Assembly (NCBI GenBank): GCA_002308915.1
Contig: DBWI01000024.1
Location: 1-64,000 of the forward strand
Direction of reading: 5' to 3'
Origin: Christensenella sp. UBA1242
GTDB taxonomy: Bacteria > Bacillota > Clostridia > Christensenellales > UBA1242
DNA length: 64,000 bases
The notes beneath the pieces are model-generated. The model saw only the letters and a program-made list of their open reading frames with translations. It made no database searches and was not told the origin of the DNA. Below are positions 7,492 through 16,902 of this stretch, in pieces. Numbering within the stretch: the stretch's first letter is position 1; each line of letters begins with the position of its first letter. A program made the position numbers and the translations under genes.

Positions 7492-9888
7492 ATGATAGTA
7501 ACATTAAATTGGTTAAAAGATTTTGTTGATATTGATGTATCACCAGAAAAATTAGCAGAATTACTTACAAATTCTGGAAACGAAGTTGAAGAAATTATTT
7601 ATCAAGACAAATATTTAAAAAATGTTGTCGTTGGTAAGATATTAAAAATAGAGCAACATCCAAATGCAGAAAAATTAGTTGTTTGTCAAGTTGATATTGG
7701 AACAAAAGTTACTCAAATTATTACAGCAGCAAAAAATGTTTTTGAAGGTGCTATTGTTCCTGTTTCACTTGCTGGTGCAAACCTTGCTAACGGAATACAC
7801 ATAGAAGACTCAAAATTAAGAGGTCTTGACAGCTTTGGAATGTTCTGTTCTATTGAAGAACTTGGAGTAACAGACTATGACGGCGAAAAAGACGGCATAA
7901 TGATTTTGGATAACGACCTTGTTCCTGGAACAGAAATCGCAAAAGCTCTTATGATGGATGATGTTATATTTGATGTTAATGTAACAGCAAACAGACCAGA
8001 CTGCATGAGCATTATTGGTATTGCAAGAGAAGTTAGTGCATTAACAGGCAAACCACTTAAAGAACAAAATTTATATTATGAAACAAATAATGAAAATGTT
8101 TCTGATTATGTTTCTGTTGAAGTAGAAAACACAGAGTTATGTCCAAGATATATGGCAACAGCACTCAAAGATGTAAAACTCGAAAAATCACCAAAATGGT
8201 TAAGAGCAAGACTTGTTGCAGTTGGAATTAAGCCAATATGCAATATTGTTGATATAACAAACTATGTTCTTATGGAATATGGTCAACCAATGCATGCTTT
8301 TGACCACAAATATCTTGGTGGCAAAAAGATTATAGTTAGAAATGCAAAGAAAGGTGAAAGCTTAAAGGTTCTTAACCAAAATACTTATGACCTTGATGAA
8401 AAAATGCTTTGCATTTGTGATGCCAATGGTCCAAGCGTTATCGCTGGTATTATTGGTGGAACATACAGCTCAATTCAAGAAGACACAAAAACAGTTGTAT
8501 TTGAATCTGCTGCTTTTGAAAGAGCAAGCATAAGAAGAACAAGTAGAAGAATTGGTGTAAGAACTGATTCAACTGCAAGATTTGAAAAAGGTGTTGATGT
8601 TGGCTCACCAGAATATGGTATGAAAAGAGCACTTAACCTTGTTTATGAACTCAAAGCAGGAACAATCGTTAGTGGAGTGATTGATACAGTAAAAGAACAA
8701 CCAAAAAATAGAGATTTGGAATTTAGTTTGAATAGAATATTTAAATTACTTGGAATAAGAGTAGAAAACGATAAAGTATTAAACATACTCAATAACCTTG
8801 GTATCAAATCAAAAATTGACGGCGACAAACTTTTCTGCAATGTACCAGTATTTAGAAGTGATATAGAAAATGACGCAGATATTGCAGAAGAAATAATAAG
8901 AATGTATGGTTATGGTGTTTATGACAGCATAGAAACAGCACCACTTAGCAGTGCATCTGTTACAGTTGGAAAACATGACAAAGTATTATTGCTTGCAAGA
9001 AATCTAAAATATGAACTTTGTGATTATGGATATTTTGAAGCAGTAAACTTCTCAATTTGCAGTGATGATGTTAAAGACAAACTTCTAATAAACCCAGAAG
9101 ATAAAATGTATAACATGATTAAAATAGCAAACCCAATTAGTGAAGATTTGGGATATGTTAGAACAAGTATGGCAAATGGAATGTTCTTAACTGTTGCCAG
9201 AAACTTAGCAAGAAAAAATAGTGGATTTAAGTTATTTGAAGTTGGTAGAGTATATATTCCAAAATCATTACCACTTACAGAACTTCCAGACGAAATCAAT
9301 ATGCTTTCTTTGTGCAGTGTTGACCCAAAAGATGATTTCTTTGTATTAAAAGGAATAATGGAAAATCTCTTAAGAGATTTTGAATTTGAATACAAACTTG
9401 AATATTCAAAATTACCATATTTGCACCCAGGAATTAGTGCTGATGTAATTGATATTAACACAAATGTAAAAGTAGCTAGTTTCGGTCAAGTGCATCCAAA
9501 AGTATGCAAGAATTTTGATTTGCCAGAAAAAACTTTCTATGGTGAAGTTAATCTTGATGCACTAGCAGCATTGAAAGAAAAAACTCATAGTGTAAAAGCA
9601 CTTTCAAAATTCCCAATTGTTGAAAGAGATTTGGCAATTGTATGTGATGAAAGCTTAACAGTTGATACTATTATTGGTTGCGTAAAGAAGTCTTGTGGCA
9701 ACTTATACTATGGCGCAAAAGTATTTGATATTTATAGAAGTGCAGAACTAGGAGAAAACAAAAAGAGTGTTGCATTCAATTTCCAACTCCAAAGTTATGA
9801 CAAAACATTAACAGATGACGAAATAAATCAAGTCGTTAAAAAGGTATTAAAAGACCTTCAATACAAAACAGGTGCAGTGCTCAGATGA
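7492..9888 (+). CDS. pheT: Phenylalanyl-tRNA synthetase beta subunit
   Basis: 798 residues, full length. In order: an EMAPII-like tRNA-binding domain (about 40-150, GKILKIEQHPNAEKL), the B3/4 editing domain (ITNYVLMEYGQPMHAFD), the B5 domain, a catalytic-like core (LFEVGRVY), and a C-terminal ferredoxin-fold anticodon-binding domain (KFPIVERDLAIV). The editing domain hydrolyses mischarged Tyr-tRNA-Phe. Its stop overlaps the start of the next gene by four bases, so the cysteine desulfurase and thiI may be co-transcribed under the same T-box. Confidence 0.98.
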   Translation: MIVTLNWLKDFVDIDVSPEKLAELLTNSGNEVEEIIYQDKYLKNVVVGKILKIEQHPNAEKLVVCQVDIGTKVTQIITAAKNVFEGAIVPVSLAGANLANGIHIEDSKLRGLDSFGMFCSIEELGVTDYDGEKDGIMILDNDLVPGTEIAKALMMDDVIFDVNVTANRPDCMSIIGIAREVSALTGKPLKEQNLYYETNNENVSDYVSVEVENTELCPRYMATALKDVKLEKSPKWLRARLVAVGIKPICNIVDITNYVLMEYGQPMHAFDHKYLGGKKIIVRNAKKGESLKVLNQNTYDLDEKMLCICDANGPSVIAGIIGGTYSSIQEDTKTVVFESAAFERASIRRTSRRIGVRTDSTARFEKGVDVGSPEYGMKRALNLVYELKAGTIVSGVIDTVKEQPKNRDLEFSLNRIFKLLGIRVENDKVLNILNNLGIKSKIDGDKLFCNVPVFRSDIENDADIAEEIIRMYGYGVYDSIETAPLSSASVTVGKHDKVLLLARNLKYELCDYGYFEAVNFSICSDDVKDKLLINPEDKMYNMIKIANPISEDLGYVRTSMANGMFLTVARNLARKNSGFKLFEVGRVYIPKSLPLTELPDEINMLSLCSVDPKDDFFVLKGIMENLLRDFEFEYKLEYSKLPYLHPGISADVIDINTNVKVASFGQVHPKVCKNFDLPEKTFYGEVNLDALAALKEKTHSVKALSKFPIVERDLAIVCDESLTVDTIIGCVKKSCGNLYYGAKVFDIYRSAELGENKKSVAFNFQLQSYDKTLTDDEINQVVKKVLKDLQYKTGAVLR

Positions 9889-11003
9889 TTTATTTAGATA
9901 ATGCTGCAACAACAAAGCCATCAAAGCAGTGCATAGAAACATATAACAAATACACAGAGGAATTTTATAATCCCTCTGGTATTTATATGCCTAGCATTAA
10001 AGTAAAAAACGATATTCAAAGTGCAAGACAAACAATACAAAAAGCTTTGGGAGCAACAACAGGGAATATAATATTCACTTCTTCTGCAACTGAAGCAAAT
10101 AATTTGGCAGTATTCGGCTCAATGCGCTCAAACTTCAAAAAATTTGTCTTTACAATGGCGGACCATCCTTCAACATACAATATTGGAGTTGAACTTAAAA
10201 ACAGAGGCTATGATGTTGAATTTTGTCCATTAACACAAGATGGGCAAATAGATTATAATGCACTTGAGCAAATTTTAGATGATAAAACAAGTTTCATATC
10301 TGTTATCCATGTATCAAACGAAACAGGTGCAATAAATGACTTAAAAAGAATAAACGAATTGCGCATAAAGAAATGTCCAAATGCAATATTACATGCAGAT
10401 GGAGTTCAAGCGTTTGGAAAAATAAAAATAAACTTAGATTATTTTGGTGTTGACTTGTACACAATAAGTGGACACAAAATGAATTCATTAAAAGGTTGTG
10501 CTTGTTTATATAGTAGAAATATAATATTAAAACCTACAATATATGGTGGTGGACAAGAGGGCAATCTTCGCTCAGGAACAGAAAATGTTGGAGCAATTAT
10601 GTCTCTAAAAACTGCAGTAGAAAACATTGGAAACATAAAAGAAAATTATGATTATGTTCAAAATCTTAAAAATGAATTTATAAAAAATATCATTGATTTG
10701 CCTTGCAAAATAAATAGTGATAACAGATGTTCGCCATATATACTAAGTTTAACTTTTAAAGGCGTAAAAGGTGAAACACTTGTTCATATGATGGAACAAA
10801 AAGATATATATATTAGCACTGGTAGTGCTTGTTCAAGCAGACATACTGGAAACAGAACACTTGAATCAATGAATATTTCACCAAAAGATGTTATTGGCAG
10901 TGTTAGAATTAGTTTTTCGAAAAATAATACGCTTGAGGAAATTAAAGTTGCATCAAAAGAACTAGCTGAAAGCTACAAACAATTGATAAAAAAGTTGAGT
11001 TAA
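9885..11003 (+). CDS. Cysteine desulfurase (NifS/IscS family), ThiI partner
   Basis: 372 residues, fold-type I PLP enzyme. The Schiff-base lysine is in SGHKMNSLKG and the nucleophilic cysteine in STGSACSSRH. It takes sulfur from cysteine as an enzyme persulfide. It overlaps pheT (ATGA type junction) and is 2 nt from thiI; such NifZ-like desulfurase-ThiI pairs in Bacillota supply sulfur for 4-thiouridine in tRNA, so a dedicated role in tRNA thiolation is inferred rather than general Fe-S cluster assembly. No IscU-like scaffold is adjacent. Confidence 0.93.
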   Translation: MIYLDNAATTKPSKQCIETYNKYTEEFYNPSGIYMPSIKVKNDIQSARQTIQKALGATTGNIIFTSSATEANNLAVFGSMRSNFKKFVFTMADHPSTYNIGVELKNRGYDVEFCPLTQDGQIDYNALEQILDDKTSFISVIHVSNETGAINDLKRINELRIKKCPNAILHADGVQAFGKIKINLDYFGVDLYTISGHKMNSLKGCACLYSRNIILKPTIYGGGQEGNLRSGTENVGAIMSLKTAVENIGNIKENYDYVQNLKNEFIKNIIDLPCKINSDNRCSPYILSLTFKGVKGETLVHMMEQKDIYISTGSACSSRHTGNRTLESMNISPKDVIGSVRISFSKNNTLEEIKVASKELAESYKQLIKKLS

Positions 11004-11005
11004 AA

Positions 11006-12160
11006 ATGAAAAGAGTAATTTTACTAAGATTTGGAGAATTATATCTCAAAGGAAAGAACAGAAATTATTTTGAAAAAGTGTTAATATCTAATATCAAGTT
11101 AAATCTAAAAGGACTTAACTGCGATTTTTATCGTTCAACAGGCAGATATATTGTTACCGATTATGATGAAATGGATGAGAGCATAATTATTGATAAATTA
11201 ACAAAAATATTTGGTCTTGTTTCTTTGTCTAAAGCTGTGGAAATTAAAACTGATATTAATGATATTCGTGAATATATTTCAACATTAAAATTTGATGTTG
11301 AAACTTTTAGGGTATCTGTAACTAGAGCAGACAAAAATTTTCCTGTTCAATCAAATATTTTTGAAAGAGAACTTGGTGGTATAATTTTATCAAAGAATCC
11401 AAAACTAAAAGTAAGCTTAAAAAATTTTGACACAGAAATTATTGTTGACATAAGAGAAAGTGGCAAAACATATATTTTGACTGACAAAATACAATGTGCT
11501 GGTGGAATGCCACTTGGAACTGCCGGCAAAGGTCTTTTGCTTTTATCTGGTGGGATAGATAGTCCTGTGGCTGGCTATATGATGTCAAAAAGGGGAATGA
11601 GTATTGTTGGATTACATTTTCATAGTTTTCCATATACAAGTGAACTTGCAAAACAAAAAGTAATTACGCTTGCAAAAGAAATTTCTCCGTATTGTGGAAA
11701 AATTAGACTTTATATGTGTCCGTTTACAGAAATTCAAGAAGAAATACACAAACATTGTGCACCAGAATTTATGATAACAATAATGAGAAGAATAATGATG
11801 AAAATTGCTGCAAAAGTTGCCGCTATGGCAAATTGCAAAGCAATTATAACAGGAGAAAATCTTGGTCAAGTTGCGAGTCAAACTGTTGAAAGTATGACTG
11901 TAACTAATTTCTCTCAAACAGAAGTTCCAATTTTTAGACCTTTAATTGCATTTGATAAAAAGGAAATTATTGAAATTTCAAGGCAAATAGGAACATATGA
12001 TACATCAATCTTGCCTTATGAAGATTGCTGTACTGTATTTCTTCCAAAAAATCCTGTTATAAAACCAAAATTAGAGAAAGTGCAAAAAGAAGAATCAAAA
12101 TTAGATATAGAAAATTTAATACAAACTGCAATTAGTAAGATTGAACTAATAGAATGCTAA
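11006..12160 (+). CDS. thiI: tRNA 4-thiouridine synthase ThiI, no rhodanese domain
   Basis: 384 residues. N-terminal ferredoxin-like and THUMP RNA-binding domains (about 1-165) are followed by an adenylating PP-loop domain with LLSGGIDSPVAGYMM. It ends after CCTVFLPKNPVIKP, so it lacks the C-terminal rhodanese domain of E. coli ThiI. This is the form found in Bacillus and Clostridia, which receives sulfur from the neighbouring desulfurase. It makes 4-thiouridine at position 8 of tRNA and may also serve thiamine synthesis. Confidence 0.95.
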   Translation: MKRVILLRFGELYLKGKNRNYFEKVLISNIKLNLKGLNCDFYRSTGRYIVTDYDEMDESIIIDKLTKIFGLVSLSKAVEIKTDINDIREYISTLKFDVETFRVSVTRADKNFPVQSNIFERELGGIILSKNPKLKVSLKNFDTEIIVDIRESGKTYILTDKIQCAGGMPLGTAGKGLLLLSGGIDSPVAGYMMSKRGMSIVGLHFHSFPYTSELAKQKVITLAKEISPYCGKIRLYMCPFTEIQEEIHKHCAPEFMITIMRRIMMKIAAKVAAMANCKAIITGENLGQVASQTVESMTVTNFSQTEVPIFRPLIAFDKKEIIEISRQIGTYDTSILPYEDCCTVFLPKNPVIKPKLEKVQKEESKLDIENLIQTAISKIELIEC

Positions 12161-12167
12161 AATTTTC

Positions 12168-12196
12168 TTGACAAAATTTTTTAAAAAAAATAATAT
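12168..12196 (+). promoter_or_regulatory. Promoter of rny
   Basis: TTGACA (12168-12173) and TAATAT (12191-12196) with a 17-bp spacer in the 102-bp gap after thiI. The leader would be about 60 nt, ending with AGAGGT before the rny ATG. Confidence 0.75.
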
Positions 12197-12262
12197 TAAG
12201 TTAGTAAGTTTTTAATTTACGATATTTTAAGCGAAAAAATATATATAAAAAAGAGGTAAAAA

Positions 12263-13855
12263 ATGAGCAATTTTATTAGTGCACTTTGTGCAGTTGGTAC
12301 GATTGCTTCTATCTTTATCGGATTAGGTGCTTTGATTGTAGGCTTAGCAGGGGGATATGGCTTAACCTATCTAATCAATACAAAAAAAATGGCCAGAGGT
12401 AAACAAAAGGCTGTAAAAATTTTGGAAGATGCTTATGCTGAAGCAAAAACCGTAAAAAAAGAAGCAATCCTTGAAGCAAAAGAAGAAATTCACAAACAAA
12501 GATTGGAGTTCGATCAAGAAGTAAAAGACAGACGTATTGAACTTCAAAAAACAGAAGATAGACTCACTCAAAAAGAAGAGTTTATCGACAAAAAAGATTT
12601 AAACTTAGACAAAAAACAAGAAGAAATTGATACACAAAAAAAGATAGTTGATGAAAAACTTGTTAAAGTTAACGAAGAACTTGCAAAACAAGAACAAATT
12701 AAACAAGAGATGATTTCTCAACTTGAAAAAGTTGCAACATTAAAAAAAGAAGATGCAAAGCAAATTCTTATCAATTCTATGGTTGAAGATGCCAAAAAAG
12801 AGGCAGCAAAACTAGTTAAAGCAATTGAAGATGATGCAAATGAACAAGCAACAAAAAAAGCTCAAAATATCGTAAGTCTTGCTATACAAAAATGTGCAAC
12901 AGATGTTGCAGGTGAAATTACTGTAACTTCCGTTTCTATCCCAAATGATGAAATGAAAGGTAGAGTTATTGGAAGAGAAGGAAGAAATATTCGTGCAATT
13001 GAAAATGCAACAGGTGTTGACCTTATAATTGATGATACACCAGAAACAATTACAGTATCTTGCTTTGATCCAATAAGAAGAGAAGTTGCAAGATTATCAC
13101 TTGAAAAACTTATTCTTGATGGAAGAATTCATCCAACTCGTATTGAAGAAATTGTAGAAAAAGTACAAAAAGATGTTGACCAAACAATCAAACAAGCAGG
13201 TGAACAAGCAGTAAACGAAGCTGGAATTTATGGAATGCATCCAGAACTAGTTAAAATATTGGGAAAACTTAAATATAGAACAAGTTATGGACAAAATGTT
13301 TTAAAGCACAGCCTTGAGACTTGTTATATTGCTGGTTTATTGGCTTCAGAAATGGGAGCAAATGTTCAAGTAGCAAAACGTGGTGGACTTTTACATGATA
13401 TTGGAAAGGCACTAGACCATGAAATAGATGGAACACACGTTGCAATTGGTGTTGACTTGGCAAAGAAATATAAAGAATCACCAGAAGTAATTCATTGTAT
13501 TGAAGCACACCACTTTGATGTTGAATTCCATAGCATAGAAGCAGTTTTGGTTCAAGTTGCTGATGCAATATCAAGTGCAAGACCTGGCGCAAGACGTGAA
13601 ACTCTTGATGCTTATGTAAAGAGATTAGAAAAACTTGAAGAAATTTCAAATTCATTCAATGGTGTTGAAAAATCATTTGCAGTTCAAGCAGGTAGAGAAG
13701 TTAGAATTATTGTTAAACCAGAAGAAATCAGTGATGCTGATGCAATGTTCCTTGCAAAAGATATTGCAAAACGAATTGAAGCAGAAATGGAATATCCAGG
13801 TCAAATAAAAGTAAATGTAATTCGTGAAGCAAGATTTAGTGAATTTGCAAAATAA
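12263..13855 (+). CDS. rny: Ribonuclease Y
   Basis: 530 residues, standard length. In order: an N-terminal membrane anchor (about 12-35), a long charged coiled coil (about 45-200), a KH RNA-binding domain with [15 protein letters not shown], and an HD hydrolase domain with [14 protein letters not shown]. RNase Y is the membrane-bound endoribonuclease that starts bulk mRNA decay in Bacillota and is part of the degradosome-like network. It is transcribed alone from its own promoter and ends at a strong terminator. Confidence 0.98.
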   Translation: MSNFISALCAVGTIASIFIGLGALIVGLAGGYGLTYLINTKKMARGKQKAVKILEDAYAEAKTVKKEAILEAKEEIHKQRLEFDQEVKDRRIELQKTEDRLTQKEEFIDKKDLNLDKKQEEIDTQKKIVDEKLVKVNEELAKQEQIKQEMISQLEKVATLKKEDAKQILINSMVEDAKKEAAKLVKAIEDDANEQATKKAQNIVSLAIQKCATDVAGEITVTSVSIPNDEMKGRVIGREGRNIRAIENATGVDLIIDDTPETITVSCFDPIRREVARLSLEKLILDGRIHPTRIEEIVEKVQKDVDQTIKQAGEQAVNEAGIYGMHPELVKILGKLKYRTSYGQNVLKHSLETCYIAGLLASEMGANVQVAKRGGLLHDIGKALDHEIDGTHVAIGVDLAKKYKESPEVIHCIEAHHFDVEFHSIEAVLVQVADAISSARPGARRETLDAYVKRLEKLEEISNSFNGVEKSFAVQAGREVRIIVKPEEISDADAMFLAKDIAKRIEAEMEYPGQIKVNVIREARFSEFAK

Positions 13856-13863
13856 AATAAACA

Positions 13864-13905
13864 ACAAAAAAAGACACAACAACCAAGTTGTGCCTTTTTT
13901 ATTTT
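13864..13905. terminator. Bidirectional terminator between rny and tRNA-Thr
   Basis: A stem GACACAAC / GTTGTGCC with loop AACCAA, flanked by an A-run on the left and a T-run on the right. It can end rny on the plus strand and the convergent tRNA-Thr transcript on the minus strand. Confidence 0.85.
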
Positions 13906-13907
13906 TA

Positions 13908-13983
13908 TGGAGCTACTGGCCGGATTCGAACCGGCGACCCACGCATTACGAATGCGTTGCTCTACCAGCTGAGCCACAATAGC
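13908..13983 (-). tRNA. tRNA-Thr (CGU)
   Basis: A complete 76-nt cloverleaf on the minus strand. The acceptor GCTATTG pairs with CAGTAGC (one G-T pair); the anticodon stem ACGCA / TGCGT encloses TTCGTAA with anticodon CGT; the T arm contains GGTTCGAATCC. Discriminator base T is followed by an encoded CCA. It lies between rny and lexA. Confidence 0.97.
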
Positions 13984-14038
13984 AACAAAATAAATATATC
14001 ATAACTTTGTATTAAATAAAAGCAAAAACAATATAATT

Positions 14039-14644
14039 TTACATTCTTCTTATTATTCCAACAACTTTACCAAGTATAGTTATGTCTTTTGACACAATAG
14101 GTTGATATAGGGAATTGGCAGGTTGAAGTTTGATTACATTATTTTCTTTTTTATATATTTTTACAGTTGCAGAATTATCTATCATGGCAATTACAATATC
14201 TCCATTTTCTGCTGTGTTTTGACTATATCCAATAGCAAAATCGCCATTATTAATTCCAATGTCAATCATACTGTCTCCCTTAACTCTAAGAACAAACAGT
14301 TTTGAAGTATCAGTAATATTAAAAAAAGAATTTGATATTGATATATAGTCTTCAATATTTTGTTCAGCCAAAATTGGTGTACCTGCTGCAACTTGCCCAA
14401 CAATAGGCAATGAAACAATTTTTCCAGCACGATTATCGACAACTTCTATTGTTCTACTTTTTAAATTTTGTCTTATAATTGAACCATTGTTTTCCAAAAT
14501 ATCCAAATACTCTTTAACTGAATTTGTTGACTTTAAGCCAACAGCAGAAGCAATTTCTCTATAAGAAGGTGAGTAACTGTTTTCTTTTGTATAATCAATA
14601 AGATATTCTAAAATTTCTTTTAGTTTTTGTTCTGATTTTTTCAT
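14039..14644 (-). CDS. lexA: LexA SOS repressor
   Basis: 201 residues: a winged-helix DNA-binding domain (about 1-65) and a self-cleaving S24 peptidase domain. The cleavage site is Ala-Gly in QVAAGTP; the catalytic serine is in GDSMID and the lysine in VIAMID. RecA filaments trigger its self-cleavage after DNA damage. The frame starts 17 codons earlier, but the ATG at 14644 has AAAGGA upstream and gives the normal N-terminus MKKSEQKL. A TATAAT lies 14664-14669 and an SOS box just beyond it, so lexA is probably autoregulated. Note the short spacing to the recombinase gene upstream. Confidence 0.96.
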   Translation of the reverse strand: MKKSEQKLKEILEYLIDYTKENSYSPSYREIASAVGLKSTNSVKEYLDILENNGSIIRQNLKSRTIEVVDNRAGKIVSLPIVGQVAAGTPILAEQNIEDYISISNSFFNITDTSKLFVLRVKGDSMIDIGINNGDFAIGYSQNTAENGDIVIAMIDNSATVKIYKKENNVIKLQPANSLYQPIVSKDITILGKVVGIIRRM

Positions 14645-14693
14645 AATTTTATTCCTTTGTAATTCTATTATATAAAAAAAGATTAAAAAAAGC

Positions 14694-14705
14694 AAACATT
14701 TGTTC
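14694..14705 (-). promoter_or_regulatory. SOS box (LexA operator) of lexA
   Basis: Minus-strand GAACAAATGTTT matches the Gram-positive LexA consensus GAACATATGTTC at 10 of 12 positions. It adjoins the -35 region (TTGCTT) of the lexA promoter, about 50 bp upstream of the lexA start codon. Confidence 0.75.
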
Positions 14706-14712
14706 TATTTTT

Positions 14713-15744
14713 TTAATCTCTTAATTTAACTTTATTTGCAACACTTCGTCTTATATCTTCACTCATTGCTGCATAATGCTTTTTGGTTGTGTTAACATCT
14801 TTATGACCAAGCACTTCTGCAACAACATAAATATCTCCAGTTTCTCTATATAAATTTGTACCATATGTACTACGAAGTTTATGTGGTGAAATTTTTTTAA
14901 GGGGAGATGCAATTTGACTATATTTCTTTACTAAATTTTCAACAGCACGAGTAGATATTCTTTTTTTCTGCAAAGAAACAAATAGAGCATTTTCATTTAT
15001 TACATCTTCCATAAGTTTTTTTCTGTCTTCAAGCCAAGCAAGCAAAGAATCTTTTACTTCATCTGAAAAATATAAAATAACTTGATTTCCACCTTTTCTT
15101 GTTACCTTAAAACAATTGTTGTCAAAATCTACATCATTTAAGTTAATTCCAACACATTCACTAACTCTTATGCCTGTACCTAAAAACAAAGAAAGCATTG
15201 CTACATCACGAGTTTTTGTGTGTTGATTAAAGGCCTGTTGCATCTTTGTCATGTGCTCAGGTGTTTCTGCTTCATTAATTAATTTACAAACTTCATCAAC
15301 TTCAAGCCTTACAATCTCTTTTGTATGAATTTTTGGAGAGGTGAGCTTTGAAGCAACATCAACAGATAAATTTTCATTTTTAAAGTTATATTTAAAAAAA
15401 CTTTTGATTGAAGCAATTTTTCTTGCTTTGCCTTTTTCGCCATTATGATATGTTTTTCCATTAAACTCATGATAAGACAAATAACTTACATATTGTTCTA
15501 AATCACGCACTTTTAATTTTTCTAAATCAGAATAGGTGATACTCTTGACCGGCTTAAAAAACAAATTTTTTGATAGATAATCAAAAAAAATCTCCAAATC
15601 ACGACTATAATTCAATCGTGTCAAAGGTGATGTATAATTTTCTATACCCAAAAAATAATCTAAGCAAAAGTCTGGTAAGTTTTCCAAATTTTTGCTTAAA
15701 CCTTCTATACTTTTTTTATTCCTTTGCAATATGTAACTACTCAT
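14713..15744 (-). CDS. Tyrosine recombinase, XerS-like
   Basis: About 343 residues. An N-terminal core-binding domain starts near LPDFCLDYFLG and TRLNYSRDLEIFFDYL; the C-terminal catalytic domain has all active-site residues: Arg in GTGIRVSE, Lys in TRKGG, His-x-x-Arg in PHKLRS, His in LGHK and Tyr in KKHY. The long linker between the domains and the order of motifs resemble XerS, the single dimer-resolving recombinase of streptococci, more than XerC or XerD. No phage or transposon genes are next to it. The start at 15744 is preferred over 15753 because TATAAT lies at 15758-15763. The two choices differ by three residues. Confidence 0.85.
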   Translation of the reverse strand: MSSYILQRNKKSIEGLSKNLENLPDFCLDYFLGIENYTSPLTRLNYSRDLEIFFDYLSKNLFFKPVKSITYSDLEKLKVRDLEQYVSYLSYHEFNGKTYHNGEKGKARKIASIKSFFKYNFKNENLSVDVASKLTSPKIHTKEIVRLEVDEVCKLINEAETPEHMTKMQQAFNQHTKTRDVAMLSLFLGTGIRVSECVGINLNDVDFDNNCFKVTRKGGNQVILYFSDEVKDSLLAWLEDRKKLMEDVINENALFVSLQKKRISTRAVENLVKKYSQIASPLKKISPHKLRSTYGTNLYRETGDIYVVAEVLGHKDVNTTKKHYAAMSEDIRRSVANKVKLRD

Positions 15745-15757
15745 AATTAACATTGTA

Positions 15758-15766
15758 ATTATAACA
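15758..15766 (-). promoter_or_regulatory. Extended -10 of the recombinase gene
   Basis: TGTTATAAT on the minus strand, an extended -10 hexamer. The predicted start near 15751 lies only a few nt before the ATG at 15744, leaving no room for a Shine-Dalgarno sequence. Confidence 0.55.
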
Positions 15767-15794
15767 AATTATTTATCTTAATACAATCAAAATT

Positions 15795-15823
15795 TTGACT
15801 ATTTTAATTTGCTGTGGTATTAT
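15795..15823 (+). promoter_or_regulatory. Promoter with -10 abutting the start codon
   Basis: TTGACT (15795-15800), a 17-bp spacer ending in TGG, and TATTAT (15818-15823). The predicted start is at about 15830, the A of the ATG of the downstream gene, implying a leaderless mRNA. Confidence 0.6.
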
Positions 15824-15829
15824 AATAAT

Positions 15830-16807
15830 ATGAAAAACAAAATTACTGTTTTTGATGAAAAGTACATTAACACATTTGCAAAACAAATAGATACACAATA
15901 TGTTGATAATGCATATGAATATGTATGCAATATTTTGAATACTGCAATTGATGAACTATGTAAAAAAAGACCGATTATTGCAGATTACGAAACTGAAATT
16001 GTAAACGAATGTGCAACATTTAGTGAAAATTCAAAATCATCACTTGACATCTTTTTATCAATAAAATCACCACAACTAGAACTAAGCGTTCTTAAACTTA
16101 ACAACAACATATTAAAAAAGGTGAACTTGCGTTTTAAAAATGCTTGGCATGCAACTATGAAACCAAAAAACAAAAGAAGGTGGTTTAACTTTTTTAAGAA
16201 AGACAAAAAGAAAAAAGATGATGAGATTAGCAATAAAAACTTAACTATAAATAATGACAAATACAATATAATCAATTTTGAAGTAGATTTGGTAAGTGAA
16301 ATGGCCAAAAACTTAACTGAACAAACTCAATTATACGTAAATAACTATGGAATAACAATATTAGGTGAAGAAGAAATTGGAATGAATGTTAATATTTATG
16401 TTACATTCCAAAATGGCGAAGAACTTAAAATCTTTAATTCAAACGAATATAGATTAACAACAATTGATTTTGGTTCTCGTATGCAAAATATCGAATCTAA
16501 GAACAACGCAACAAACTATGCTTTTAGAACAATTTTAAGAATTTTTAATGGAATGTTTGCAAACTTAATGAACTACAAACTTAATCAAATATTCATTGAA
16601 AGCATCTTGTATAACTGTCCAGATGAATTATTTAAAGGAACAACATATCAAGCTTTCTTAAAAATTGTTAATTATATAAACATAAGTAACTATCAAAATT
16701 TTAAATCAATTACAAACTCAAACTTAAATATATTTGACGACAATTTGGTTACAATCAGTTATTATGAATTTAACAAATTTATCAAATTAATGGCAAAACT
16801 TATCTAA
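15830..16807 (+). CDS. Unknown protein, 325 residues
   Basis: Not recognised. The frame opens at 15809 but the ATG at 15830 sits at the predicted transcription start; no Shine-Dalgarno is visible at either. The product is probably cytoplasmic: no signal peptide and no clear membrane helix. It has a mixed alpha/beta N-terminal part (1-125), a strongly basic low-complexity patch (about 124-150, many Lys around NKRRWFNFFKKDKKKK) and a C-terminal part (about 155-325) with many Asn, Phe and Tyr. The patch could contact nucleic acid or membrane. It is monocistronic, with its own promoter and a strong terminator, divergent from the recombinase. Confidence 0.75.
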   Translation: MKNKITVFDEKYINTFAKQIDTQYVDNAYEYVCNILNTAIDELCKKRPIIADYETEIVNECATFSENSKSSLDIFLSIKSPQLELSVLKLNNNILKKVNLRFKNAWHATMKPKNKRRWFNFFKKDKKKKDDEISNKNLTINNDKYNIINFEVDLVSEMAKNLTEQTQLYVNNYGITILGEEEIGMNVNIYVTFQNGEELKIFNSNEYRLTTIDFGSRMQNIESKNNATNYAFRTILRIFNGMFANLMNYKLNQIFIESILYNCPDELFKGTTYQAFLKIVNYINISNYQNFKSITNSNLNIFDDNLVTISYYEFNKFIKLMAKLI

Positions 16808-16828
16808 ATTTGTGTTAAAATAGGTATA

Positions 16829-16866
16829 ACTATTCGCAAAAGCTGTCTTTTGCGAATAGTTTTTAT
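16829..16866 (+). terminator. Strong terminator
   Basis: A perfect 14-bp stem (ACTATTCGCAAAAG and its complement, loop CTGT) followed by TTTTATTTAT. The A-rich left side is weak, so it mainly serves the plus-strand gene. Confidence 0.9.
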
Positions 16867-16902
16867 TTATGCTTTAATACAATTTTTACTTCCCCTAACT
16901 TA

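Noticed and set aside
13269..13655. 128-codon antisense frame in rny
   Set aside because: Shadow of the RNase Y HD domain; Leu/His-rich composition typical of reverse-frame artefacts.
14713..15744. Integrase as a sign of a prophage or integrative element
   Set aside because: No phage, conjugation or toxin genes nearby, no flanking direct repeats found at tRNA-Thr, and the protein looks like a housekeeping XerS type.
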